Counted from the stretch's first letter, positions 48,601 to 58,943 are shown. The stretch: DNA of 64,000 bases from Gordionus sp. m RMFG-2023 (GCF_954871325.1 NC_088776.1:23298508-23362507), one strand, 5' to 3'. Notes: a model not told the origin generated them from the letters alone. Numbers and translations: made by a program.

Positions 48601-51018
48601 CTAGTCAAATAATAATTATTCTGAAATTGTCCAACAGGGAGAAAGAAATTGCAACCTTGTCCTACGAGATAGAGTCTCCACCATCAAAGCAGTAACAGCT
48701 TTTATGGAGTTAGAAGAGCCGATTATTTGCTATTACTGACATATCACAATGGCCTGAAAGAAATTTTTCCTTAGAAGCAAGAAAATTATTGGATTCAATG
48801 CTTATTCCAAATTTTTTTTCTCATTAGAATGTACAACTATTTTATGTATTACTTTTCAAAAACATGATAACTTGATTAAGAAGATGAGAATAGCGGAGAG
48901 CATTTTATTAGAATTCAAGGAAATTAGGGCTAATGTTTATGAAGAATTTCATATTTTATGTGTTACTGTTAAGTCAAAAGCAGAGGTTTACGTGTTTAAT
49001 ATTTGTCTCACTCGACTTGCAGCAAGGCAAGCTCATAGTTAAAACATTAATATAGGATCAGTAGAAGAGTATATCTTAGATACAAATACATTTATAAACC
49101 AAATAAATGAATGGTTTTTAATTCATTATGCAGCACTTACCAATCTGCAAATATTATTTTCATAAAAGCCTTTCCAACCTTTTTCAGATGGTGATAGAAA
49201 AAAAATATTTGTTGGATTTTTATCATGAAGATGTTAAAGTATCTTATGATGCCTTATTAACTGATTAACTATGTTTATAAGATTAACTATGGTTGATACA
49301 GTCCCAAAAAATGCTATGGATGCTCTGCATTATTTTAAACACATTTTAGATTATATTCCCAATGTATTAAAAGGGTTTTAGCAACTCTTCCCAATAGTAA
49401 ACTAATGAGAGAACATTCTCTTTTTTAAGAAGAATAACAGAGCCCTGCAAAGGTACCATTTGCAGGGCACGACCCGGATTTTTTTAAAGATTTTTACGGC
49501 TAAGCTCAATTTTCAGGCCCGACCCGGCCTTTTTTAAAATAAAATTTTCAGGCCCGACCTGGATTTTTTAAAAATAAATTATTATTTTTGATTTTTATAG
49601 CTAATAATAACGATTTCAAATATAGGCTGTTTTAAAATATACAGTCCGGCTTGGATATTTTTTTAAAAAAATTTTCAGGCCCGGCCTAGATGTTTTTTTT
49701 TTAAAATTCAGGCTCAGCCCTGGTGTTTTTTTTTAAAAATTTCGGACCCGGCAATACGATCCGGCTTGGGGGCCGGGCCTGCAGGTCTCTGAAAAACATA
49801 CCAAGAAGTACAACTTTTGAAAGTAGATTGAAAGGTTTGGATCTTTTGAATATTCATATGCATTTGACAACAAGCAAGGATGAGATAATTGAAAAAATAG
49901 CTCAATCCCAACGAAGATTGGATTTTACATTGTAAATTATAACATACAAAATACAATTATTCCTTAAGCTTTTTGTGTATTAATTTATATTTCTAACATT
50001 TAAATTTTTTATACTTTATATATAAATTTTAAAGCTCAAAAAATTCAAATTTCTATTTTGGGTCATTTAAGTGATTCTTTACATATAATTTTTTTATAAT
50101 TCACATTAATTTAAAATTGTGTATAAGAAATAGTTATTAGTCCTAATAAATGTATGCTTGATATTTTTAAAAACAATAATATTTCTTAAAAAATTTTATT
50201 ATCCCCCCCCTAGACCAAATTCCTGCGTACGCGCCTGGCCTACAGCGATGGTATGGTAACTATCAATATCACCAGCTTCACTAAAAACAGATTCTGAAGA
50301 GATTATTGCACACTTTTATAAACAGAATGCCCAAAAAAATAATAATATGGCAGAATGTTTATTAATTAATTATTTAATTTGATTTTATATATAAATAAAT
50401 GATTTTAGATATAACTTTTTTTATAACATTTTATTTTTGTTAAAGACGCCATTTTATATCGGATCGGATCGGAAAATTTTATTTTATTGGCCGATAACCG
50501 ATATTTAAAATGGGTGAAATATCGGCCCGATCCAATAAAAATATCGGTACATCCAAAGTTAATTTGTTTTTTTAATATATTTTTTTCTCTATCTTATTTT
50601 GTTTTATGTATAAATAACTATGCTTTAATTTTTACATGTTTCAACAGTATGAACAATTAAAATGAAGGTTTCTTTTATGATCCGGGCCTAATATAACGAA
50701 GTTATGCTTATAAATATTAAATTTTATAATTCTGAGGTATTAAAATATCAAACATTTCAAATATGATAACTTACATATTATACATAGAAAGGCTGCATAC
50801 GTAACGTTTAAAAAATGATTATTTATTTTAATTATTTAACATTCTAATCCAAGGAAATGGAAAATAAAATTAGAAATACTTTGAACGAAGTTTATTTTGG
50901 TAAAACTATGGATATCGTAAATGCGCTTAGAAATGTCAACAAAATCGCAATCGAAAAAGATAAAGAAGCCTTGAGGGATGATCTGACTTCCGCTATTAAA
51001 AAACGAGAAGCTTTATGA
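30671..51018 (+). CDS. CAPZB: F-actin-capping protein subunit beta
   Basis: Seven exons: 30671-30760, 30806-30927, 37912-38025, 38101-38245, 44315-44431, 44514-44579 and 50854-51018. They join in phase into 272 codons, the normal family length (human 272-277). Recognisable segments are [103 protein letters not shown] and a C-terminal [16 protein letters not shown], which is the actin-binding tentacle. With the alpha subunit it forms CapZ, which caps barbed ends of actin filaments in the cytosol. The loop before the third last exon ([13 protein letters not shown]) differs from vertebrates. No stop or frameshift is seen. Introns are 45, 6984, 75, 6069, 82 and 6274 bp. The three long ones hold hAT, piggyBac, Gypsy-type and nested hAT insertions. 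Confidence 0.97.
31717..33712 (-). mobile_element. hAT transposon in CAPZB intron 2
   Basis: Ends CATAGTTGCTAAA (left) and the complement of CAGAGTTGCTAAA (right). The 8-bp target copies are ATAATATT (31709-31716) and ATTATATT (33713-33720). Both subterminal zones carry many copies of TATCTAGATACAGATAC. The minus strand encodes transposase pieces: [21 protein letters not shown] near 32500 and, close to the left end, a C-terminal dimerisation motif ([20 protein letters not shown]) near 32110-32200. Stops and shifts interrupt the frame, so it is a decayed 2-kb copy. Confidence 0.85.
33721..34099. other. CAPZB intron 2, AT-rich spacer
   Basis: No recognisable feature apart from poly-T/A runs. 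Confidence 0.4.
34100..35100 (-). mobile_element. piggyBac-like transposase relic
   Basis: Minus-strand pieces in the right order for the DDE_Tnp_1_7 (PGBD) family. [16 protein letters not shown] near 34720-34780 corresponds to the conserved G-x-x-x-DF-x-x-Y-x-G segment. Next is [13 protein letters not shown] near 34600, the catalytic-Asp D-x-x-F-x-S motif. Then comes [12 protein letters not shown] near 34420-34450, the W-x-D-N-K-x-V motif. Several frame breaks separate them. The open frame at 35682-35906 on the same strand may be an N-terminal piece but has no motif I can name. TTAA-flanked ends were not located. Confidence 0.6.
35937..36487. repeat. Fold-back repeat in CAPZB intron 2
   Basis: A segment at about 35995-36180 recurs in inverted orientation at about 36285-36487, roughly 90 percent alike; for example GTGAGTCAGGG near 36016 faces CCTTGACTCAC near 36460. 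In addition, a 57-bp direct repeat with AGACTTGCCTTAAAATCAAT occurs at 35946 and 36208. The two together give a large hairpin with a duplicated flank, probably a fold-back transposon. Confidence 0.7.
37348..37501 (+). repeat. Exact 77-bp tandem duplication
   Basis: Copies at 37348-37424 and 37425-37501 appear identical, starting GACTTATATCATTG and ending ATGATGGACAT. Complete identity in such drifting intron sequence indicates a very recent duplication. A second small array, three copies of the 22-mer starting TGTCGATTTTACAAATTTA, lies at 37823-37888, just before CAPZB exon 3. Confidence 0.93.
38330..38389 (+). pseudogene. Possible degenerate second copy of CAPZB exon 5
   Basis: Eighty-four bases after exon 4, a good acceptor (TTTTACAG) precedes a short frame, [19 protein letters not shown] and a stop. 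Its ending resembles [11 protein letters not shown], the matching part of exon 5 (44315). It could be a remnant of a duplicated exon, now isolated by 6 kb of inserted sequence, or an alternative exon that would give a truncated beta subunit. The resemblance is short and may be chance. Confidence 0.35.
38732..43933 (-). mobile_element. Gypsy-type LTR retrotransposon fossil in CAPZB intron 4
   Basis: Direct repeats of about 125 bp (38732-38856 and 43810-43933), sharing CCTTAAACAAAATACAATTT, bound a minus-strand element. A polypurine tract, AGTGGGGAGAG on the minus strand, abuts the inner side of the left repeat. Recognisable parts in minus-strand order: a protease region near 41700, reverse transcriptase ([17 protein letters not shown]) at about 40800-41240, RNase H ([19 protein letters not shown]) at about 40100-40490, and an integrase with its zinc-binding N-terminus and DDE core at about 39430-39860. 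It is broken in several places and no part looks functional. The divergence between its terminal repeats suggests it is old. A hAT (42701-43806) has inserted at the inner edge of its right repeat. Confidence 0.85.
42701..43806 (+). mobile_element. hAT element (GGTTTCGAAC ends) inside the Gypsy-type fossil
   Basis: Ends AGGTTTCGAAC and the complement of CAGGGTTTCGAACCG. Both subterminal regions repeat GAACCG words. On + near 43240-43440 are pieces of the hAT C-terminal dimerisation region: [21 protein letters not shown] and, in another frame, [18 protein letters not shown]. The frame is broken. The target duplication is not clear, so boundaries are approximate. Confidence 0.7.
44980..45250. 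mobile_element. Eroded GC-rich element ends in CAPZB intron 6
   Basis: Islands with GACCCGGCCCCTAA, GGCCAGGCCC and CCCTGCCCGAATC resemble the GGCCCG-rich subterminal repeats of the elements at 45661, 49438 and 58559. A direct repeat containing ACACCTTATACAAAAGCGAA lies near 45143-45185. No termini or duplication could be defined. Confidence 0.4.
45661..45869. mobile_element. MITE with TAG(A/T)GATCTGCA ends
   Basis: 209 bp from TAGAGATCTGCA to TGCAGATCACTA, packed with GGCCCGGCCCGAA and GGGCTCGGGCC words. It is the same family as 58559-58943. No perfect target duplication remains; AAGC is shared by the flanks. Confidence 0.75.
46372..47863 (+). mobile_element. hAT element A (CAGGCGCGTAACC ends)
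   Basis: 1492 bp with ends CAGGCGCGTAACC and the complement of CAGTGCGTATCCAGG, each followed by long G or C runs, and the perfect target duplication TCACAACT (46364-46371 and 47864-47871). On + the transposase remnant includes [20 protein letters not shown] near 46855 and a C-terminal frame at 47173-47493. That frame carries [19 protein letters not shown], then [19 protein letters not shown]. This is the dimerisation segment of the P52rIPK/ZMYM-related hAT class. The N-terminal two-thirds is missing. A further end of this family lies at about 57290-57375. Confidence 0.92.
48124..50237 (+). mobile_element. hAT element B (GGCGTACGCAG ends)
   Basis: 2114 bp with 15-bp ends CATTGGCGTACGCAG and the complement of CAGGCGCGTACGCAG, and the perfect target duplication GCCTACAG (48116-48123 and 50238-50245). 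G/C runs lie inside both ends as in element A, so the two are relatives. The + strand carries broken transposase text from about 48640. Near 48895 it reads [21 protein letters not shown] with shifts, and near 49400 [10 protein letters not shown]. That last block is interrupted by a 354-bp element and continues after it as [19 protein letters not shown]. Confidence 0.92.
49438..49791. mobile_element. GC-rich MITE nested in hAT B
   Basis: Ends CAGAGCCCTGCA and the complement of CAGAGACCTGCA, with repeated GGCCCGACCCGG words between AT tracts. It splits the [15 protein letters not shown] stretch of the host element's transposase, so it is the youngest of the nested insertions in intron 6. Target duplication is not clear. 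Confidence 0.8.
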
Positions 51019-51127
51019 ACTCTATATACATACATTAATTTTTTTTTACTTTTCCAACATAACTTTCAATTATTTTATATTTTTATAGTAGTATAATTGA
51101 AAACTTCCAGTTTTGTACTAATGTATA

Positions 51128-51133
51128 AATAAA
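51128..51133 (+). terminator. Candidate polyadenylation signal of CAPZB
   Basis: AATAAA 110 bp after the CAPZB stop codon, the first such hexamer downstream. In DNA this AT-rich the match alone is weak. Confidence 0.45.
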
Positions 51134-52780
51134 CCAAAGAATATAATAAAATGGTTTTTTTAAGTTCCAAGCGTCAATTTAGGCATAATTGGGGCACTTG
51201 AGCCATTCAATGGTAATCTTCAAATATTGCTTAAATTAACATAGAAACGCTCGGTCACTAGAACGCTCCAGTTTTAAATAATAAATTCGTTTTTCATATC
51301 TATAATCTTATAACCAATTTAACAATTTATTGTTGTTAATAGGAAATTGTTGTACAAATTACCTTTAAAGGCCATTATCGGTTTATTATGTTGAATCAGT
51401 ATTTTTCAATAATTATTTGTTTAAACAAATATTGCATATATGTATTAATTTAATAAAATTTATTCTATTACGAATTAAAAATGGATTATAATGGTTAATA
51501 TTTAATTATACTTAAAAAATAATATGACAAATATTAAATAAAGTTCTGGCATCGCATACCTTTTATAAGCTTAAATCCATTTGAGATATAACATATTAAC
51601 TTAAAGCTCAAAATAGATATATGCAAACCACCTATTTACCTACACTGATTATAATCAGACACAGGTACAGACATTTCTAAAAATTTTGACATTTTTTTAA
51701 TCAATTATCTCCGTTACAAGACATTCTCTCAAAAGAAAGAGCTAAATTTTAAATTACTATTTACACAAATAATATCATTTATGCGAAATTAAAAAAGTTT
51801 TTTTTATATAAGTCCGGCCTTTTAAAAAAAAATTAGGCTCCACAACCCTGCCCAAATTATTATATAATTTTTATGCCCGACCTGGCTTCGGGCCGACTTG
51901 TCGACTATACCCTTAAATTCTTTAGAAATATAAAGAGCAACATCAACTATTAGACTTATTCCGTTGAAATTCTATCCATTTATGTCCCAGGCCATAATTA
52001 ATTGAACCAATCCCGACAGGACCGATCTTTTTCAGGACCACAGTTCAGACTAGTCTTTGGCCTGATCAGTCTTATTAATATTTAAGTTTGCTAATTTTTT
52101 GTATATTATTTTGTGTTATTTTTCTTAGTTATTTTAGTTTTTGTGAATTATATTAACGATGGTTAAGCAGTTTCACCTCCTATAGTATTATACTTTTTGA
52201 CTTGTAAATAATCAATATGATGATGTGTAATTAGAAAAATTGAGAGAAAGGACAATTTTATAAGATTCCAAATGTTTAATTTATTCTTATTAATAAATCT
52301 TGTATTATTCTTGGGTTTGCACCAGCAGCAACATTAGGATCTAAAAAATATTAGTCTTATTGGCGGAGAAGGATAGTTCAAGCGGAGGGAGTCGATTTGT
52401 TTACCTTTAACAAGTTCTACAATTACTAATAACACTAGACACAGTTAATATTCGAATCCAATGCATGATTTATATTTTTTGAATATGAATAATTATATTC
52501 ATATCCGATGATAACGAATTATTACCTATTTAATTGAATAACCACTTGTGTATTTATTAACATTAAAAAAATTTACAGGTGATCTATTATTCAAAAAAAT
52601 AACCATCCTATTTTTAAAACGGTAAGAAATATGAATTGTTTTATTTTATTTTAAAGATCTTATTGAAAATGCAAATTTAGTTTTCTATCAAATTTCTAAG
52701 TGTGTAGATCTGTGGCGTAACTAATGGGTGTGATTCGGAGCCAAGATGATCATTCGAAAAATATTTAAACAATGCATTAT
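51134..52780. other. Intergenic stretch with element fragments
   Basis: No gene was found. GC-rich remnants (GTCCGGCC, GCCCGACCTGGC) lie at 51810-51905. About 51990-52170 is a truncated copy of the left end of the hAT at 6465: shared GGACCGATCTTTTT, then TTATTAATATTTAAGTTTGC. Near 52713 the phrase GTGGCGTAACTAATGGG recalls the end of hAT A. Confidence 0.5.
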
Positions 52781-52799
52781 TTAATGTATAATTTTTTTT

Positions 52800-53990
52800 G
52801 AATATAGTATCCTACCAAAAGCTGTTAAAGCATTTCCAAATAACTGAGGTTATAACAATTATTGAAACTAAAAACTCATCCAATTTTCACTCGCGAAGGC
52901 GTTAAACCTCTCTTTCTACAAGATTTAGCTACTCCTATCCTGAACACTCAATATTTGGATAAAATTAAACAAGATTATAAATGGGGACATACCAGAATTA
53001 CATCTAGTTAAATCGACTTTAGCACTATTTACAATATCAATCACATGAAAATATTCATTTCATAGTTCAAAAAATATTTTCTAGTTTTTACCATCTACAT
53101 CTTTTCATCTACAAGAAACCATCCCGTTCAATATTTGGCCCATATATTCAGCAGGGTGACCCTCTGGGCTCCATATTATTTTGTCTGGTAATTCACGAGT
53201 TGATAACGAAAATGAAAAATGATTGTTCGTTGCCCCTACCTCTATAATACATTGATTAAGAAGTCATCTCTGGCAATTCTAAAGAAGTAGAAAAGGCAAT
53301 TAATATTATAAAGGATTCTGGCGATAATCTTGGCCTTGTAATTAACCAAAGTAAAACAGATGCGAAATCAATATGGTTTTTTATTTTAAAAATACCTCGT
53401 TAAAAAATTTATCACTTTGGGTTCTCATTGGTGAGGAGTCAATAAATTTCTTTGGCAATACAGATGATATTTTTAAAAATTTAAAATGAATCCTTCCTTG
53501 ACTATTAGCTCACAAGGTTTTTTAAAATTAAGAATCTTTTTAATGTTCCTAAAATCCTTTAGTCAGTAAGATCGAGACCAATATTTTAATAGAAATCGTA
53601 TTTAGTAAGATACGAGACCAGAATAAAAGCTATTATTGATTACTTAAACATCTAGTCTACTGACATAGCTTGGCATCAAGCCACACCCTTACATCCACTC
53701 ATTGCGATCTTGGTTTAAGATCGCCAGTGTCTATCTCAATTCTTTCACTAGCCACCTACAAGTAGACAGTTATCGACCATCTATCAGTTCTCCATCCATT
53801 TTTAAATATAAATAGAACGGAATTGTCAAAATCTGCTGCAACCACAACCGAATTCCGATTTCTATAACCCAAGAAGATTAGGATTTATTAAAAACTATTG
53901 ATTACCTTATTTCGAGTTTTTACTCTTTGGCTAGATCAACATTCAATGAACTTATCATGGATCTGGGATATGAATTTTTATAAGTTATTC
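52800..53990 (+). mobile_element. Decayed non-LTR reverse transcriptase (LINE) fragment
   Basis: Near 53150-53330 the + strand reads YIQQGDPLGSILFCLVIHEL, then, past two stops where the catalytic YxDD should be, EVISGNSKEVEKAINIIKD and NLGLVINQSKTD. These are the B-C-D motifs of a reverse transcriptase of the QQGDPLG type. Downstream, LTSTHCDLGLRSPVSISILS near 53690 fits the conserved region after the thumb in the same elements. Many stops; clade not assigned. It differs from the RTE-like LINE at the end of the window. Confidence 0.6.
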
Positions 53991-54877
53991 GATCTAAGAA
54001 TCTTAAATTCATCAAATTACATATTTGTATTAATTATCTGATCTACTTTAACAACATATGGGGATTTAGCTAAAATTTTTTGTTAAGATGTCGGCCGTCA
54101 AATCAGGAAAATTTTTTGGGAGACTCATGAAGTCTCTTACTTGCGACAAGGATAGCAATAACCATTTTTGGTCATGCGGCATCGGTTTAATTTTTAAGAA
54201 ATATCGGCCGATCTATTTTTTAGAAGTCCAATATCGGCGCCGATCTGCTGATATTTAATATCTGTACAGTCTTTTAAAAAATAAAAATCTATTTTATATT
54301 TTATATACACATGAAATCAAAAGGTTTTCGGCAGATAATTTCTCAAATTTTTTTGATATGTCTAAAATATAAAAATTTTATAAAATATTATTTATCAAAT
54401 AATACTTATCATTAAACTAATACTATAATTCTCCCACTTTTTAAAAAAGTAAATGGATTATCTTATAATACTCCTAAAAAATAAAACTTGAATATTATAG
54501 TTATGCTGTTGTCATCCTATTAGTTCAATGGATATGGAATAATTCATAAAAAAAAACTATAATTTAATGATCCCAAAATAACTAGGTATATTTTAGCATT
54601 TTTAATGATGGATAGTTCTGACTTAAATAATACTTTTGGCAGAAAAATATCATTATTTAGAAAAATGATTGGAAATGATTCCATAACTCGCATAATAATA
54701 GTAAAATAATGGCTACCCACACTTGAGAATAAATACCAAGAGATATTTTGAAAAATCTCCAAGTAAATTTATTTAAACACATTAGGTGCCTAAAAGTTTA
54801 CCTCTATCAATCTATTAATTTCAAATGTTTTACCTAATCTAATTCAGGTACTTAGTTTACTAATGCCATCATTATTT
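53991..54877. other. AT-rich stretch with hAT X end fragment
   Basis: At about 54165-54270, ATCGGCCGATC and ATATCGGCGCCGATCTG words mark an eroded end of hAT family X. The open frame at 54544-54762 (minus) has no motif. Nothing else was recognised. Confidence 0.4.
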
Positions 54878-54885
54878 AATACAAC

Positions 54886-55929
54886 CAAGGAGATGGAACG
54901 GAACCGAAATGTTCCGTGAACGAAACTTTGAGAAAATTTATGGAACATTCCTTAAAAAATATATAAATTTCTTATATATTTCTATGGCTATGTCCAAAAA
55001 TTAAAAAATATAAATAAATAAATTTTGAAGATATAACATAAGCTATTTTTAATGTAAAAATGTGTTCTAAGTCATTTTTCGTCTTTTACAAAAATTTATT
55101 ATTTTTAAAAAATAATAGAAATTGCAATTTCAAATAATCATATATTCACATAATTTAAAAAAAAATATATTAAAACTTTTGAATAAAAATTTATTTATTT
55201 GGGTAATTTTTATGAAAAAACTCGTAAGTAATATAGAATGTTTTTTTCTATTTTATTCTCGTTTTTTTGTTTTTTTTGATTTTTTGGATTTTCTTTGTTT
55301 TTTTCGTTATTTTTTAAAAATAAAAAGTGGAAGATTTCGGAGATGCTTAATAATGTTATTGATTTGCGAAAATTTATAAATTTTGAGGTTTTTTTCAAAA
55401 CATTTTGGATATAGTCTAATTATAAAAATAAAAAATTTTAATCCATCACAGTTGCCTATATTAAGTTCTTTTTATTTTATAATTTTTTTTTAAAAATAAA
55501 TAATCATTAATCATGTTAAACTATACAATACTAGTAAAGTTATAACAATTAGCAAACAAGTAGTAGATTAAAAAATTAAGAGGAGAAACATTTTTATCAA
55601 ATTTAAAAAATTTATTTAATTGTTTTTTTTTCTATAAAATTAATTTTTTTCTTATTAAATAAAATAATATATTTTTGATAATAAAAAATCATCTATAGCC
55701 AGTTAAGTGTTAAACTTTATTTCTATCACCCAAAAAATCAATATATAAATGATAATCTTTTAGAAAATATATTATTGCTTCAATATAATAATTAAATAAA
55801 GATTAATTAAAATGTATAGATTTAGAAAATATATTTAGATATTGTTCTAGAAACGTTCCGAAAGCTGGAACGGAACAATTTTTTTTGACCGGAAGGGGAA
55901 CGCAAAAATACTCTTATTCCAGGTCCCTG
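54886..55929. mobile_element. Non-autonomous hAT, 1.04 kb
   Basis: Ends CAAGGAGATGGAACGG and the complement of CAGGGACCTGGAAT, with GGAACGGAAC and CGTTCC words inside both ends. Target copies are AATACAAC (54878-54885) and ATTACAAC (55930-55937), 7 of 8 matching. The interior is AT-rich; the short frames at 55122-55398 overlap on both strands and show no transposase motif. Confidence 0.78.
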
Positions 55930-55937
55930 ATTACAAC

Positions 55938-58000
55938 TCATAATATTTTATGAGACCTGAAGGTCAAATTACTAGGCCTAGCTCCACGACCGATTTCCTG
56001 AAATTTAATCATTTTAAGGCCTAGTCCGGATTTTAAAAATTTTGGCTGTATATTAAAGATAGTTTTAAATGATATTAAAGAAAAGTGGTTTCAAAGGGAA
56101 TTTGATATGAGGAATGAATGAATCTTAAATGATATTTCATATGATTTTCAGTAGGTTAAATGATAGAATTTTATAAAATTCGGTATGGGTCAACTTATTG
56201 CTTTAGGTCCATTTTCTTTTTACAAAACTTTAGATCACCACTGTAATTTTATAGCTAAGTCCCAACCTTTCATAGTAGTATTCCCAAAATGAATTTATAG
56301 AAATTTTTTTTTATAAAATTAAAATGTTAATATTTTCATTTTAAATATTCAATTTACTCATTTCATAGTTAATAATATTTTATTATTATTAACTTCGATA
56401 TTTACAAATTTATACTAATATAAAAAATTATTAAAAATTATTTCTGCATATATTATTTTAATGATTTGGCCTAATTGAAATAGATGAATTTATTTATCAT
56501 CATCATCTGATAAGGTGGGCAATGATTTGTCGAATCCATTTTTTCCCAATAACCAATAAGTTTTCATTAATCCTTTTCCCTGTATGATTAGAATAAATTT
56601 TTATTATTGAACGAACATTCGGCATTTATTATATATAAATAAATTGTTTAGATATCTAAAATATAAACCTTAATTTGTATATCTCCGCGATATTTTATGT
56701 CAAATCCGCCCAGTGCTTCTAATTTATCCCGTAGTGTCCAACTTATATGGATTTTCAAAGCTTAATTATAAAATTATTAATATGATATAACAGTTTTTTT
56801 AAATTTAATAATGGCATTTTTATTGAATTCCAAAAAAATGATAAAATAATAAAAAAAAATTCATAATCATCATAAAAATAAATAAATGTATTTAAAAAAT
56901 ATATTGGGGTTTGATATTGATTCATTATTTGGTCATGGCAAATATGGATATGTGTTGACCATAATATTTTATGTGTGGATTTTTTTTAATGAAAATCCTC
57001 TATACCCATCTAAAATGACCCTGGTTACACAAAACTATAACGAATGGGATTTAAACATCCGATTGGTAAGGAGGGCACTATGGGGGTTTTTCCGATAAAT
57101 GTTATTATGGACGTTTGGTCCAATTATTGTAGGCATTTGGCTATATAATATTTTTAAAAATTTTCACCTTTTTTTTAATAAAAATATTTTTTTTCTAAAA
57201 ATTTTGAATGATCATTATTTTAAAAGGTTATTAACTTTTAGAAATGTTACTTACAAATTCATATGTTATCTACATTTTAGATGGGAAAAGGGGGGGGGGG
57301 TTATTAACATAAGATGTTACCAAAACAGGCAAATTTGCGATGGGGGATCCCTCCACCTGGTTACGCGCGTGCCTCCGAAAAAGCTAATCATGTTTATTTT
57401 TTTTAATTGAAAAAATATTATAGACTTCGGCGCACATTTAAGCAAATTTAATCTAGGAGGATAGATTGAGTCATGTAAGAGTTATTCTAACTGTGGGTTT
57501 GTTCATATTTAGACCAATTAGTTCCATAATTGATGAAATTTCCCCATATGTATAGTTAAAATATTTCAAAATATTAATTTATGATAAAAAGCCAGACGTC
57601 CCACAAAGAATGAAAAGAAAGTGATCTTTATAGAGCGTATAGTTTTGGAATCTATACCGCTTCAGAGTTCATTCGGAATTTTTAAAAGCTTTAAATCTAG
57701 ATTTAGAGTAAATTTAAGCCCCTTTGTTTAATGATATCCTATTGACAATTGCTAGTTTGAAGAGAGATATTAGACGGAACCAGTGATCAGAAGCAAATCC
57801 AATCTTTATAAATCGCAGAATGAATTAAACATATTGGGAGACAGATTTTCTTGACGATAGATTTAATAGATTTCACTAATTTCTATGGGATTTAGGTCTG
57901 CATATGTGATTTGACAAGAAAGTAGCAAATTTATATAAATAATGACAATTCAATACCTGTTTACTTAAGTAGATGGGCTTTTGAAAATTTAAGAGTATGA
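55938..58000. other. No gene; fragment of a hAT A-type end at 57290-57375
   Basis: Most of this is AT-rich and uninformative. At 57290-57375 a G-run, then GCAAATTTGCGATGGGGGATC and GGTTACGCGCGTGCC, matches the left end of hAT A in inverted orientation (CGCGTAACC, G/C runs, CATCGCAAATTTG). This is therefore the right-hand end of another copy whose other end was not found. The frames at 56886-57098 and 57099-57410 show no motif. Confidence 0.5.
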
Positions 58001-58008
58001 GTGAGAAG

Positions 58009-58225
58009 TAGTGTTGTTAAATGGCTCGTTTTGAGCCGATTTTTAAAAACGGCTAACTTAATACTTCATTAAGACAAATATTACCCAAGCCTGAAGATTT
58101 TGCTCATAGAAGGAACAAAGATTCAGACTGTCAAAATCTTGAAGCTTAGTCAATATTTATCTGGTTTAAATATTGAGTTAACCGTTTTTAAAAATCGGCT
58201 CAAAAGGAGCCGTTTAACAACACTA
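58009..58225. mobile_element. hAT-type MITE (TAGTGTTGTTAAA ends)
   Basis: 217 bp with near-perfect ends TAGTGTTGTTAAATGGCTC and the complement of TAGTGTTGTTAAACGGCTC. Target copies are GTGAGAAG (58001-58008) and GTGAGGAG (58226-58233). It is the best preserved of three family members (also 2585 and 8360). Confidence 0.9.
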
Positions 58226-58558
58226 GTGAGGAGTACTAATTAATAATATTTAAAAACAATAAAATTTCCATTGATATTTTTTTATTATATTTTTTTGGGA
58301 GAATTTTTATCGCACACTATATAGTTATCACTTTGCATATTGTGATAATAACCTGAAATGATGCAAAAAAGCTTTAGGAGGCGATATTATTATTTTCATA
58401 TTAAATTATCCAATTAATGAATGCTACGTTCTTATAAAGAAATATAGTAAGGTTATTTTAAGCGTAATCATACCTACTAGGAGAAACCGGGAGCTATGGA
58501 AAGTTTAAAAATAAATTCATAAAAAATCATAAAATTAGTTTAAAGAAGTACTGAATAT

Positions 58559-58943
58559 TAGTGATCTGCATCGGGCCTAATTTTTCAAGCCCAGCCCGGC
58601 CCGAATTTTTTTATAAAGTTTTACCCGGCCCGGTCCGAACCCGAAATTTTTTTAAAAAATTTTGCTGGCCCGACCCGGCCCGAATTTATTTAGATATAGA
58701 AATGAATTCTTACAATTACTCAAAATAAAAGATATATGTTATATGGCGTCTACTTTCTATAAATAAAATCACATATTTTTATTTTACATAAAAAATTCAA
58801 CATAAAATTGATAAATTTAGATATATTTTTAAAAAAATTTAAGGCCCGACCCGGCCCGAATTTTCTTATAAAATATTATGCCCGGCCCGACCCGAAGCCC
58901 GTTTGGGCCGGGTACGGGCCGAGCTTTCTTTTGCAGATCTCCA
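58559..58943. mobile_element. MITE with GATCTGCA ends and GGCCCG repeats
   Basis: 385 bp with ends TAGTGATCTGCA and the complement of TGGAGATCTGCA, and the perfect target duplication CTGAATAT (58551-58558 and 58944-58951). About 120 bp at each end repeat GGCCCGACCCGGCCCGAA separated by T/A runs, while the centre is AT-rich. The copy at 45661 lacks the AT-rich centre. Confidence 0.92.

Larger units (their letters stand above)
46191..50556 (-). mobile_element. hAT family X element hosting two later hATs, CAPZB intron 6
   Basis: The perfect 8-bp target duplication AGTTAATT (46183-46190 and 50557-50564) bounds 4366 bp. Ends are TTAGAAGTGTACCGA and the complement of TTGGATGTACCGA, followed by ATCGG-rich words (GGCCGATCCGAT). 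Without the nested elements at 46372-47863 and 48124-50237 and their target copies, only about 740 bp remain. That core matches the copy at 19180-20194 and includes, on the minus strand, the hAT C-terminal piece split at 48116-48123. The three intact target duplications fix the order: X first, then both inner elements. Confidence 0.9.

Noticed and set aside
55122-55398. Opposed frames rich in F, L, K and N
   Set aside because: Both strands open in poly-A/T sequence inside a non-autonomous hAT; low complexity, no domain.
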